DNA of 62,982 nucleotides, taken from positions 1 through 62,982 of the forward strand of contig NZ_JAUSUD010000026.1 in NCBI RefSeq assembly GCF_030813355.1. Direction: 5' to 3'. The position numbers and the translations under genes are program-made. Below the pieces are notes generated by a model that saw nothing but the letters and a program-made list of their open reading frames with translations, was not told the DNA's origin and ran no database searches. Shown piece after piece: positions 40,565 to 49,663 of the stretch; the first letter of the stretch is position 1; each line of letters begins with the position of its first letter. This DNA comes from Metabacillus malikii (GTDB lineage: Bacteria; Bacillota; Bacilli; Bacillales; Bacillaceae).

Positions 40565-42182
40565 TACATTAATAGAACAAGACTTTTTATTATCGAAAGA
40601 GGATATGGACAGCGCATTTTGGATACAAGACGATGTCCATTTTCCTAAACCATTATCACCGCTTTTTACATCCCTCATTATGCCTGCTATGGGTCATGGA
40701 ACAAAGGTATGCTATGAAAGAATGAAGATGCAAATTAAAAGAGTCGATGTAAAATCTTTAAACGGTTACTACTATCAATCTATAGTTCCTGCAGATAAGG
40801 AAGAGTATGATCCTGAAGAACATAAATCACTTATGTTAAAACTAATTCCAAATGTAAGTAGCAAATTAGATGAATATGTGGAGAGTGTGTTCAAACCGTT
40901 CTATACGAAACTCTCTTCCTTTCAAACAACAGATACATCCATACCCATGATCTTAGAGGCAGTGAATGAATTAGAACAATTCTTTTTCAAAGCATGGGAA
41001 ATCCATTATGAGGTGCTAACCCCAAAACAAGCAGCTGGTTGGATTTTAGAAGAGATGTACGCTCAATTAGTACAGGCTGAAGATAAGTCAGTCCTTTATG
41101 ATGTATTGAGCGGACCCATGAATAAAACGTTAGAGACCGATAAAGCCATTTGGGAATTATCAAGAAAAGTAAAACATTCAAAGGAACTAACTCATTTATT
41201 TGAAGTGACGGAAATCGAAAGCCTTCCAGAACAACTATCCAGACTGGAAGCAGGACAGGGATTTCTTGCCAGTTTACAACAAGTCATGAATGAATGTGGG
41301 TATAGAAGCGCTAATTTTCATGATTTCATGGAAGAGACCTGGGTCGAAAATCCTGTATATATTCTTGGAATTGTCAAAACATATATGGATATCAATTTTG
41401 ACTTTAACAAAAAATTACAGGAACGTTCTACGAAAAGAAGTCAATTATATAACGAATTATTATCAAAGATACCAGATAGTCCTAAAAAGCAGGAGTTTAT
41501 CCAGATGATGGATACCGCATTAAAGATTTGGCATATTGAAGAAGACCATCATTTTTATATTGATGCGATGCTTCCAGCCAAATCGAGATTTTTCTTCCTT
41601 GAAGTGGGTCGTTATTTAGTTGAAAAACAAATCCTTTCAGATCAACATGATATTTTCTATATGTATCTAAATGACCTTAAAACACTATTGGCTCAACCAG
41701 ATGAAGATGTAAAAGTATTGATTGAAAAAAGAAAAAAAGAGCATCAGAAGAATATGAAAAGTATACCGGTCCCATTTGTAGGGGATCTGTCCAAATTGGG
41801 CAATGCGATGGAGCTGGAAAAAATAGTTGGTTTTCCACAAGAACCGATTAATAAGTTGGAGAAATCGTTTAAAGGTGCAGCTGCCTCTAAAGGTATGTAT
41901 AAAGGTAAGGTTAAATTGATTCATTCACAAGAAGAATTTCATCTAGTTAATCATGGAGATGTGTTAGTAAGTAAAACGAACACACCCGCTTGGACGGTCC
42001 TTTTTCCAATTGTCGGCGCTATTATAACGGATAGTGGAGGTGTTTTATCACATGCTGGAATTGTGGCAAGGGAGTACGGGGTTCCTGCCGTATTAGGGAC
42101 GAAAGTAGCGACTTCTACCCTTAAAACAGGAGATGAGGTCATTGTTGATGGAACAAACGGTGTGATATACTTTAATCGTTAA
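40557..42182 (+). CDS. Rph-like substrate and His swivel domain protein
   Basis: A 541-aa protein. The first about 430 residues are a helical domain placed like the rifampin-binding domain of Rph; the last about 80 form the PEP-utilising mobile domain with TDSGGVLSHAGIVAREYGVP, in which His499 is the phospho-carrier. TTG 40557 is the start, with AAAGGAGG at 40540, and it overlaps the ATP-binding gene by eight bases, implying coupled synthesis. Together they rebuild a three-domain Rph/PEP-synthase-like dikinase split between the ATP and substrate domains. The substrate is unknown. Confidence 0.8.
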   Translation: MTNTLIEQDFLLSKEDMDSAFWIQDDVHFPKPLSPLFTSLIMPAMGHGTKVCYERMKMQIKRVDVKSLNGYYYQSIVPADKEEYDPEEHKSLMLKLIPNVSSKLDEYVESVFKPFYTKLSSFQTTDTSIPMILEAVNELEQFFFKAWEIHYEVLTPKQAAGWILEEMYAQLVQAEDKSVLYDVLSGPMNKTLETDKAIWELSRKVKHSKELTHLFEVTEIESLPEQLSRLEAGQGFLASLQQVMNECGYRSANFHDFMEETWVENPVYILGIVKTYMDINFDFNKKLQERSTKRSQLYNELLSKIPDSPKKQEFIQMMDTALKIWHIEEDHHFYIDAMLPAKSRFFFLEVGRYLVEKQILSDQHDIFYMYLNDLKTLLAQPDEDVKVLIEKRKKEHQKNMKSIPVPFVGDLSKLGNAMELEKIVGFPQEPINKLEKSFKGAAASKGMYKGKVKLIHSQEEFHLVNHGDVLVSKTNTPAWTVLFPIVGAIITDSGGVLSHAGIVAREYGVPAVLGTKVATSTLKTGDEVIVDGTNGVIYFNR

Positions 42183-42195
42183 GAGGAGTGACGAT

Positions 42196-42906
42196 ATGCA
42201 GAAGATGAGGCTCTATTGCCTACCATATGCTGGGGGATCGTCTTACGTATTTAGTAAATGGATTAGGAATTTGCATCCAGATATTGAGTTAGTCCCGATA
42301 GAATATCCGGGCAGGGGTAGAAGGATACTTGAACCTCTCATTTCTAATTCAGAAGAATTAGTAAATGATATTTTTGAAAATATAAAAGATGGGCTTGATG
42401 ATTTACCGTACATCCTATTAGGCCATAGTATGGGAAGTCTATTAGCTTATGAACTAGTATACAAGATTTTGAAATCTAATAATAAAGGGCCAACTTTCAT
42501 AATTTTCTCTGGGACGGATCCGCTAAAATGTCGAGAGAAGAAAATCATTTCAACGTTACCACATGAGGAGTTCGTACAAGAAGTTCTTGCCATGGGAGGT
42601 ACACCTAAAGAAGTTTTTTCCAATAAAGAGATGGCTGAAATTTATATTCCTATTTTAAGAAGTGATTTCCAGTTAGTTGAATCTTACAGGGCAGGAGAAT
42701 ACCAGCCATTAGATATCGATCTTTTCGTATTTTATGGAAAGAATGATTATTCTACCGATTTGACTATCTTGAATGAGTGGAAATTTTATACAACAAAGTC
42801 ATGTCATTTTTCTGAGTTTGAAGGCGGCCATTTTTTTATCCACGACAATGAAAGAGAAGTTATAGAAGAAATCAATCAATTGGTCGTAAAATTACAAACA
42901 GTATGA
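42196..42906 (+). CDS. Type II thioesterase
   Basis: A 236-aa alpha/beta hydrolase of the SrfAD/GrsT type that clears misprimed carrier proteins in NRPS systems. It has LYCLPYAGGSSYVF at the start, the nucleophile elbow GHSMGS near residue 76 and the catalytic histidine in EGGHFFI. AAGAGGAGTG precedes the start. It is stand-alone and compensates for no integrated thioesterase in the NRPS. Confidence 0.92.
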   Translation: MQKMRLYCLPYAGGSSYVFSKWIRNLHPDIELVPIEYPGRGRRILEPLISNSEELVNDIFENIKDGLDDLPYILLGHSMGSLLAYELVYKILKSNNKGPTFIIFSGTDPLKCREKKIISTLPHEEFVQEVLAMGGTPKEVFSNKEMAEIYIPILRSDFQLVESYRAGEYQPLDIDLFVFYGKNDYSTDLTILNEWKFYTTKSCHFSEFEGGHFFIHDNEREVIEEINQLVVKLQTV

Positions 42907-43081
42907 TAAACGGGGTTTTTACATAAAATCTACCTTACATGATGAACATGGATTCATATCGCTTACTAGTTTCTTGAGCACTAGATCACAAAATGGGAAC
43001 ACGATCAGCAGATTTTACTAAATCCCCGCTAATCGATGTTTCATTTAAAGAGATTTTTAGTTTTATTTATTTGGAGGTTTC

Positions 43082-43801
43082 ATGTCACAAATTATAGCGA
43101 TAAAAGTACCTCAGGAAATGAAAGAGGACTATTATAAACATTTACTTAGCCTGGTTTCAATAGGAAAAAGAGAAAAATTAAGTCGATTTCGTCATAAGAG
43201 AGATGCTTACAGAAGCTTGCTAGGTGATTGCTTAGTCCGCCACTATTTATGGGATCACTTTTCCATCTCGAATGATCATATTTGCTTTATTTTGAATCAA
43301 TATGGAAAACCAGGGATTGATTTAGATGTTCCTTTCTATTTTAACATCTCTCATTCTGGAGACTGGGTAGTTTGTCTTTTTGCTACTCAGGATGTAGGTG
43401 TGGATATTGAGAAACGGGATAAGGTAGACCTTGATGTAGCTAAACGCTTTTTTAGTCTTATAGAGTACGAAGATCTGATGGCTTTACAGGAACCGATAAG
43501 AACGAAGTATTTTTTTGATTTATGGACTTTAAAGGAAAGTTATATAAAATGTATAGGCACTGGATTACAAACTCCATTACATTCTTTTTCTGTAAGGATC
43601 CAGGAGTCTGCTATCTCTTTTACGATGAAAGAAAGTCTATTGCGCACAAATGTAACATTTAAGTTGTATGATTTTGATTCCAAATATAGTTTGGCTGCTT
43701 GTGCCACTTCGAAATTACCAGAAAGTGTGGACGTTATTACCTTAGAAAAGCTGTTTAGTAAAGTGATGGAAAACGGTATAAAAAATAACATGAAATCATG
43801 A
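43082..43801 (+). CDS. Sfp-type 4'-phosphopantetheinyl transferase
   Basis: A 239-aa protein that converts apo carrier domains to holo form using CoA. It has the family motifs VGVDIEKRDKVDLD (Mg-binding Asp/Glu) near residue 112 and WTLKESYIKCIGTGL near 155, plus the FNISHSGDWVVC segment. TTGGAGG precedes ATG 43082. It should activate the six T domains of this locus. The 175 bases before it carry no gene. Confidence 0.93.
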   Translation: MSQIIAIKVPQEMKEDYYKHLLSLVSIGKREKLSRFRHKRDAYRSLLGDCLVRHYLWDHFSISNDHICFILNQYGKPGIDLDVPFYFNISHSGDWVVCLFATQDVGVDIEKRDKVDLDVAKRFFSLIEYEDLMALQEPIRTKYFFDLWTLKESYIKCIGTGLQTPLHSFSVRIQESAISFTMKESLLRTNVTFKLYDFDSKYSLAACATSKLPESVDVITLEKLFSKVMENGIKNNMKS

Positions 43802-43841
43802 TGAATACATGTATCGGTATTTGTGAAAGGAGGGGTACATT

Positions 43842-44693
43842 ATGAGCAAGCTTGTTGAGCTCAAACAGATTAGTAAAGAATACGGAAATAAAAAAGTTCT
43901 GCATGATATTTCGTTAACCATTGAGGAGAATCAAGTTATTGCTGTTCTAGGCGGGAATGGTTCAGGGAAAAGCACGATTTTACGAATAATATCTGGTTTA
44001 GAACGGCCTAGTTCCGGAAAAGTGGTATATACAAATAAAGGCTTTAGAATTGGATACGTACCTGATCGATTTCCTAAAATGCTTCGATTTACACCTGGCG
44101 AATATTTGCATTATGTGGGAAGAATTGGTGGTATTTCCGAAGAGGATCTAAACAAAAGAATTCCCAATTTGCTTCGTCGTTTTCAATTGGAGGAAATGAA
44201 CCATAAATGGATTATGCACCTATCTAAAGGAAATATCCAAAAAGTTGGGATTATCCAAGCGATCATACAAAAACCCGATTTGTTCATTTTAGACGAGCCT
44301 GTATCTGGTCTTGATATCCATGCACAGCAAGAACTAGTAACGGTTATAAAGGAATTAAAAGAGCAGGGGGGTACGATTCTATTAACCTATCACGAATCTC
44401 ATATGTTTGATGATGTCATAGAAACTACTTATTATTTAAATCAGGGTGTAATTTCAAAAACTAATACGTTAGTATATGAACAAATAAAATTAGTAGAAGT
44501 AAAACGGATAGAGGAGTCAATCGTTAAAGGGTGGAATGAGGTCCTGCATATCGAAAATAAAGAAAATAGTTTATTACTTTATGTTGGGTTAGAAAACAGT
44601 GACACCATTCTATCCAGGGTCCTGCAATTACAAGGAAGCATTGATCGTGTATCAACCATAGTAGTCGATGAGAATGATCAAATAGGTAAATAA
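43842..44693 (+). CDS. ABC transporter ATP-binding protein
   Basis: A 283-aa ATPase with Walker A GGNGSGKST near residue 38, signature LSKGNIQKVG, and Walker B LFILDEPVSGLD. It pairs with the membrane protein that follows. AAAGGAGGGG lies upstream. It is a second, different transporter from the one at the head of the NRPS operon; self-protection or export are both possible. Confidence 0.87.
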   Translation: MSKLVELKQISKEYGNKKVLHDISLTIEENQVIAVLGGNGSGKSTILRIISGLERPSSGKVVYTNKGFRIGYVPDRFPKMLRFTPGEYLHYVGRIGGISEEDLNKRIPNLLRRFQLEEMNHKWIMHLSKGNIQKVGIIQAIIQKPDLFILDEPVSGLDIHAQQELVTVIKELKEQGGTILLTYHESHMFDDVIETTYYLNQGVISKTNTLVYEQIKLVEVKRIEESIVKGWNEVLHIENKENSLLLYVGLENSDTILSRVLQLQGSIDRVSTIVVDENDQIGK

Positions 44694-44756
44694 AAAATCC
44701 TTTTGAATCACTGTTGACTCATCATCATGGTCTGTCGTACAGAAGGAGTGATTGTT

Positions 44757-45458
44757 TTGAAAGAACTTATTAAGTATAGTTTGCACGATTATATCCGTTC
44801 CTATAAATATTTCCCGCCTGTTTCAACCTATTTTATTTTCATTGTTATTTTTTATACATATAAACCTAATCCAGTTATTGGTAGTTATGCGGTAACGGCA
44901 TTAATTTTATACATCGTATCCGCCTGGCTGTGTATAAGCATTTTATCACTGGATTCGTCTGTACAAAAACAATTGATGATTCTTCATATGAAAAGTGGAA
45001 ACCGTTACTATCTTTCTAAATTAATGTCAGTGTGGCTTGTTGCAATGGTTCTGACAGTGTATGCATTCCTATATCCTATTATTTTTGATATGTTCAAGGA
45101 ACCTGTTACGTTATCTACTGGTTTAGTTTCATTGGCTAATCATAGTTTATTAGCAACTTTAGGTATTTGTGTAGCAAGCTTATTTAGTAAAGGCTTAATG
45201 GATAACCAAGTCAATTCCTATGGCGGGCTTTCACTTATCGTCACCCTTTCAATAGCAGCTTTAGGAATTTATAATTATTTACCGCCATCCTTTAAAAACA
45301 TAGTTTGGATCCTCCCACCGGCAGTGATTACACAAAATCCGTTAGGTGATTGGAGTGGTGAAAGCATCTCAGAACTAACGATATTTCCTTTTATCTGGAT
45401 CATCATTTACTCGGTTTTATTAGTCATGTTGTTTTTAAAGCTAGCAAAACTAAAATAA
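44757..45458 (+). CDS. ABC transporter permease-like membrane protein
   Basis: A 233-aa protein with about six membrane segments. The start is probably TTG 44757, preceded by AGAAGGAGTG; an earlier ATG at 44727 has no ribosome binding site. It follows the ATPase by 63 bases and is its likely membrane partner. I see no family-specific motif. Confidence 0.7.
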   Translation: MKELIKYSLHDYIRSYKYFPPVSTYFIFIVIFYTYKPNPVIGSYAVTALILYIVSAWLCISILSLDSSVQKQLMILHMKSGNRYYLSKLMSVWLVAMVLTVYAFLYPIIFDMFKEPVTLSTGLVSLANHSLLATLGICVASLFSKGLMDNQVNSYGGLSLIVTLSIAALGIYNYLPPSFKNIVWILPPAVITQNPLGDWSGESISELTIFPFIWIIIYSVLLVMLFLKLAKLK

Positions 45459-45500
45459 TCCATGTTGAAGTTTGATAAACATATATAAGGAGGGAAACGA

Positions 45501-46106
45501 TTGGAGCAAAAGAAAAAAATATATAGTCGATGAAGTTTATTCCTGGATATAATCACTGGTAGTTCAGTTATAATACTTTTGTCATTCGTAGTTTCTTGTT
45601 CTCGCCTTCGGTTGTTTTGGGAGAATCTATGTTACCTACATTTGAAAATCATGACAGAGTAATTGTTAGTAAATTTTCTGATATTCAACATTTCGATATT
45701 ATCGTATTTGATGCGCCAGATGCCAATGAGTATTATATTAAGCGGGTAATTGGTTTGCCAGGAGATACGGTTGAAGAAAAAGATGAAGTCCTTTATATTA
45801 ATGGAAGTCCAACGGAGGAATTCAATTTTAGAGAAAGGGGATCATACATTTGGTAAGATAATGGGTGACTTTACTCTAGAAGAAGTAACGGGTGAAACAA
45901 GAGTCCCTGAAGGATCATTATTTGTGTTGGGCGATAATCGCTTAAATAGTAAGGATAGTCGAGCTTTTGGATTTTTACATGATGAAGCGGTTATCGGTGA
46001 AGTAGAATTAGGAATGCCCAGAATAATGGTGTTCCTTTTTCAAAGAGAGATGCCCATCGTGTCCGCTCATGAGCAACTTACCCTTGTTCATAGATTCCCA
46101 TTGTAA
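45501..46106 (+). pseudogene. Type I signal peptidase, broken
   Basis: A degraded SipS-like gene. One frame (45596-45856) has the catalytic serine segment VLGESMLPTFENHDRV and the lysine segment YYIKRVIGLPGD; the rest (FVLGDNRLNSKDSRAFG and the C-terminus) lies in another frame to 46106. A frameshift near 45836 separates them. The normal start would be TTG 45501 with AAGGAGGG upstream, but its frame meets TGA after ten codons and the membrane anchor is also disrupted. Not functional as it stands, unless these are sequencing errors. Confidence 0.82.
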
Positions 46107-46327
46107 TCGTTCTCTTCAAATTTTTTACCAAAAGAAGAATGGATCAACACGGAAAGCTATGTATCGAATGTTCATAATTCTCCAAAAATAAGAGGGAAGT
46201 AGCCAGGGTAAGGCCGATTGAGGCTATTTCGATCCCCAAAAATTGAAGTTGATGAAGCAATAAATATTTCAATTTAAGTGTGAGGATAATTTATTTTGTA
46301 TTTTAGAAATGGTTTCGTCTCTGAATC

Positions 46328-46345
46328 TGCTAACATTTTGCTAAC
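46328..46345. repeat. Integrase arm-type repeat, right end
   Basis: The second exact copy of TGCTAACATTTTGCTAAC (first at 12529). It lies about 120 bases inside the right attachment site and marks the end of the island. Confidence 0.65.
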
Positions 46346-46361
46346 GCAACCCCATAAAAAA

Positions 46362-46418
46362 CGGTAAATCCCCGTTAAAGATGTTACAACCAAAAACATC
46401 CAAAGTGTTGATTTACCG
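46362..46418. repeat. Nested inverted repeat at the island right end
   Basis: CGGTAAATC (46362) pairs with GATTTACCG (46410), and inside this GATGTT pairs with AACATC. It could be a recombination accessory structure or a terminator of the NRPS operon, though no strong T-run follows. The rest of 46107-46463 carries no gene. Confidence 0.5.
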
Positions 46419-46463
46419 CACTTTTGTACCTAATTTTAACAATATCACACTCTAGCAGACTAC

Positions 46464-46480
46464 GGGCGGCATGATGTAAT
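46464..46480. mobile_element. Right attachment site (attR) of the NRPS island
   Basis: An exact copy of the last 17 bases of groEL (GGGCGGCATGATGTAAT), far from any groEL gene. The 3 bases before it also match except for one. It defines the right edge of the 34-kb island. Confidence 0.75.
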
Positions 46481-46599
46481 AGCTTTAAAACATTGGCATA
46501 ACAGTATTTTGTGGAGAATCCTTCACATTAGACACCGAGAAAACCATCGATATTATAAAATATAAAAAGAGTTCTGTTGAGTTATTATCAAGATGGTTT

Positions 46600-47065
46600 C
46601 CCCAAAAAGTTAGAGTTTTATTATGCAGCTGATTGGCTGGATTGAGTTCGGTATTAACAGGGCTCAGTTCAGTCAATTTTTCTTTTGATCGTTCATTGTT
46701 ATACCAGTATATATATTCTTCTTTTTAAATCTTCATAGCTTACTAGTTTTTCCCCATAATACATTTCTTGCTTTAAAATGCCAAAGAAATTCACCATCGA
46801 GGCATTATTTGCGCATGTTGCTTTCCGTGTCATTCTTTGGAATATCTTATTCTTCTTTATTGTTTTTACCCATTTGTTGTGCTGGTATGCCATCCTTGAT
46901 TTGAATGGATGGTCGTACGGTAGGTTGCGTGATTTTTATGAACTCTATTGTTTCCTCTAAGGGTTCCATGACGAGATCCAACGTTGGGCGTTTCGATTCC
47001 AAGCGCAAGAATTTCTCCGTTATAAAGGTCAAGAATCGGATAATGGCGGTTGAAGCTTATTCCAA
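46600..47065 (-). pseudogene. IS3-family transposase (OrfB) remnant
   Basis: Several frames together rebuild the C-terminal half of an IS3/IS150-type transposase: ILDLYNGEIL near 47010-47040, then NNASMVNFFGILKQEMYYGE (46750-46830), then YNNERSKEKLTELSPV (46640-46700). At least two frameshifts are present. CCCAAAAAGTTAGAG near 46600 looks like the IS end. The other end and orfA are missing; the histidine kinase gene adjoins. Confidence 0.85.
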
Positions 47066-47980
47066 TTTTTCATCTTTATTTTCATATACGTTGAGTAAAA
47101 GTATGCTTACAATATACTGATTATCTTGGATCCATTGATTATAAATCCCGCCATGCTCTTCTATAACTTTTTTCACATTCTTAATTCCTATTCCCTCACA
47201 GCGTCTATTCTTTCGAGTCTCTAGCTCTGCAGTATCAAATGGATTTGAAATTTCGATAAGTAGGTTATTATCAAATTGTTTAATGAGAAGTGAAATCTTT
47301 TTTTCTTCAGAGTTTGATAAGCGTAAGACAGCGTTTAAAGAATTATCTATTAAATTTCCTAACACAATCGCTAGAATATCAGTATCTAAACTAATATTTT
47401 CAGAAAGGAAAGATTTAACGTCTAATCTTACTCCATTGCTTTCAACAATAGAAGCTTTTTCATTCAAAAAATAATTTAATACATAGTTATTTGTAAAAAA
47501 GTAATCACTGTGTTCGATTTTTTGTATCGAGTTTTGAAGATATTCTTCAGCTCCAGCAATATTTTTTTGGCTTAACATTCCCAATAGAACAATGTATTGA
47601 TTTTTTAAGTCATGCTTCATGGAATATAGTTTAGATTGTGAATCCTTTAATTGCTTGAAATACTTCAATTCTGATTCAAATACTTTTTTTTGTGTGGTCG
47701 TTTTTTCAAGCTTTTTATAATATTTTCCTAGGGTTATATATAGATATAGTATACATATGTTCATATAGATAATAAAAGCAGCAATTAATATAAAGATAAA
47801 ATGAGGTTGAGTAATTTGGAATTCAGATAATACGGCAGTACTTAATAGAAGTAATGATATTACAGGAATAGAGAATATTATCATTAGAATAAAAATATTT
47901 GTAGGGCTCTTTAACTTCCATTTTTGAAGAATAATCATAATAAGGACCGCCTCAGCAATTAGTATTAATAATAAAGCCAT
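47057..47980 (-). CDS. GHKL-domain sensor histidine kinase
   Basis: A 307-aa kinase of the AgrC/CitS-like GHKL class. It has three N-terminal membrane segments (residues about 2-95), a coiled-coil, the phospho-acceptor histidine in SMKHDLKNQ, the N-box LGNLIDNSLNAV and the G-box EGIGIKNVKKVI. The start at 47980 has AGGGGG 7 bases upstream. It follows the response regulator by about 130 bases on the same strand. Few membrane spans distinguish it from peptide-sensing AgrC, so the signal is unclear. By position it should control the lasso locus. Confidence 0.88.
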   Translation of the reverse strand: MALLLILIAEAVLIMIILQKWKLKSPTNIFILMIIFSIPVISLLLLSTAVLSEFQITQPHFIFILIAAFIIYMNICILYLYITLGKYYKKLEKTTTQKKVFESELKYFKQLKDSQSKLYSMKHDLKNQYIVLLGMLSQKNIAGAEEYLQNSIQKIEHSDYFFTNNYVLNYFLNEKASIVESNGVRLDVKSFLSENISLDTDILAIVLGNLIDNSLNAVLRLSNSEEKKISLLIKQFDNNLLIEISNPFDTAELETRKNRRCEGIGIKNVKKVIEEHGGIYNQWIQDNQYIVSILLLNVYENKDEKLE

Positions 47981-48110
47981 ACCTAGCCCCCTAAACCACA
48001 AACATTTGAATCCCTGCTAACCTTAAAAACTATAATCCAGTGAAGAAGATATTGATAAGAATAGATGAGAAGTTGTTCAATTTGAATAATTCAATAGTAA
48101 TTTCCATTCA

Positions 48111-48824
48111 TTATATAATGTCTCTTAATCTCATCAAAATTTGTTCCCTCGCATTATCCTTAAATTTACGACTTATTGGTATTTCTATAGTTTGTTTATC
48201 ACGTATATTAACAGTAACTGTATTATTGCTAATTTGTTTTACATATCGAACATTAACAATAAACGAGGTGTGAACCTGTACAAAATTTTCATTAATTTTG
48301 GATAAAAGCGCTTTTGTGTGAAGTAATGTTTCATATACATCAGATGGTGTATGAATAAATACTTTCCTTTTGTCTTTTTCAAAGTAAACAATTTCACTAA
48401 ACGGCAGACTGTAAAAAGCTTTGTTAAATGTAAACATAAATTTTGATGCGTTTAAATCTAAATATTTGATCGCGCGATTCAAGGCAGGAAATACTTTGTT
48501 TTTTGTTATTGGTTTCAAGATGTAATCAAACGTGTTAACCTTAAAAGCTTTTTCCATATATTCTTTGAAACTAGTAATAAAGATAATTGGACAAGTATAA
48601 TTGTTCTCTCTAATGGTCTCGGCAATCTCTATTCCAGATAGATTCGGAAATTCAATATCTAAAAAATACATATCATATGTATTGTCTTTAAGTGATTCAA
48701 TTAATCGAAGCGGATTAAAGTATATATCAATTTCAAATAACGCTGAGTCGTATTCTAGCATTAAATCTTCAATTGTTTTAGCATTAACAGAAACATCATC
48801 GCATATCGCAACCTTTAATACCAT
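48111..48824 (-). CDS. LytTR-family response regulator
   Basis: A 237-aa regulator with a receiver domain (acidic pocket DD at 9-10, phospho-acceptor Asp56 in YFLDIE, Lys in LKPI) and a C-terminal LytTR DNA-binding domain (about 140-235) of the AgrA/ComE type. AAAGGAGTG precedes the ATG. It is divergent from the lasso precursor gene, and a two-repeat LytTR-type site lies between them. Confidence 0.92.
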   Translation of the reverse strand: MVLKVAICDDVSVNAKTIEDLMLEYDSALFEIDIYFNPLRLIESLKDNTYDMYFLDIEFPNLSGIEIAETIRENNYTCPIIFITSFKEYMEKAFKVNTFDYILKPITKNKVFPALNRAIKYLDLNASKFMFTFNKAFYSLPFSEIVYFEKDKRKVFIHTPSDVYETLLHTKALLSKINENFVQVHTSFIVNVRYVKQISNNTVTVNIRDKQTIEIPISRKFKDNAREQILMRLRDII

Positions 48825-48976
48825 TGTATCACTCCTTTATACATAGTAAATATTAGTGATTATGGAAGAGTATGTCAACACTTTACTACCGATAACTATC
48901 TCATAAAACAGTCTATTAGCAAAATTATTATAAGTTTAAAAACCCCCCTAAAAAATTGTATGGAATTGGCATAATG

Positions 48977-49013
48977 TGCATATTATTACATATAACTTGC
49001 ATATTGTTACATA
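48977..49013. promoter_or_regulatory. Tandem LytTR-type operator before the lasso precursor
   Basis: TGCATATTATTACATA (48977) and TGCATATTGTTACATA (48998) are direct repeats, 15 of 16 identical, with a 21-base period. That is the two-turn arrangement bound by LytTR regulators such as AgrA. TATTAT at 49041 is a candidate -10 for the precursor promoter downstream. Confidence 0.78.
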
Positions 49014-49121
49014 GTAGGACATCTTCCGAAAAAAATGGATTATTATGACTATAGCGAATAGGGGAAATAAGTCTCTATTTGTAGTATTTTGTTGCTTATT
49101 TAGTGAAAGGAGGGAAATTAA

Positions 49122-49253
49122 ATGACAAACGTTGTGTATGCAAAACCAACTATTGAAAAAGTAGCTGGTTTTAAAGAGTCCACTAAAGGTGTTTGGTTTG
49201 GTAAATTCACAGATGTTTTTGGTGGTAAAGCAGTATTTGCTATTGTTTATTAA
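49122..49253 (+). CDS. Lasso peptide precursor
   Basis: A 43-aa precursor. The leader (1-22) has the RiPP recognition motif YAKPTIEK (YxxPxL-like, Y6, P9, I11) and threonine at position -2 (T21-K22), the lasso protease requirement. The predicted core starts at Gly23; the ring would be GVWFGKFTD closed between Gly1 and Asp9, and the tail VFGGKAVFAIVY. From memory, propeptin has a similar D9-L-F-G-G junction. AAAGGAGGG lies upstream. All four lasso processing functions follow. It is too short to show up as an ordinary gene. Confidence 0.9.
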   Translation: MTNVVYAKPTIEKVAGFKESTKGVWFGKFTDVFGGKAVFAIVY

Positions 49254-49264
49254 TTTTATGGAAA

Positions 49265-49301
49265 GTGGTCATTGGGCAATTCTAAATTGTCTAATGACCA
49301 C
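49265..49301 (+). terminator. Hairpin after the precursor gene
   Basis: GTGGTCATT pairs with AATGACCAC, with GGCAATT/AATTGTC inside, 12 bases after the precursor stop. It has no T-run. It probably stabilises the short precursor mRNA or terminates partially, giving more precursor than enzymes. The next 345 bases (to 49646) are AT-rich with no gene visible. Confidence 0.7.
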
Positions 49302-49663
49302 AATTCTGTAAAAGCAATACTTTTAAAATCTCATATAATTATATTGATATTATATTTATATAATCATATCCAAAGTATTACTGTATATTAATTCGAACAT
49401 AAAATAAGGAATACCTCTAAAAAATCAATGTGTTATTCCCCATATTACTCAGGTAAGAGGAGAAGAGTAAGATTGCTATTATAGAATATTACTTTTTCAA
49501 TAAAAAATCAGCTTCTTATGTAAAAATATTTATTATGTCACCCAAGGACAACAATGAATACTAGTTTGTTGCAATTGTATTTATTTTTATCATAGTACAA
49601 TATCAACCTATTAAAAAATCAAATGTATTTGAAAATTAAGTAAGATGGGAGGAGGCTATTTTC

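Noticed and set aside
46485-46676. Short minus-strand frame beginning MTELSPVNTELNPAN
   Set aside because: It is the frame of the IS3 transposase C-terminus plus IS end and flank, not an independent gene.
47057-48824. A full agr quorum-sensing system
   Set aside because: No AgrB-like membrane protease or AgrD-like peptide gene is visible, and the kinase has only about three membrane spans.
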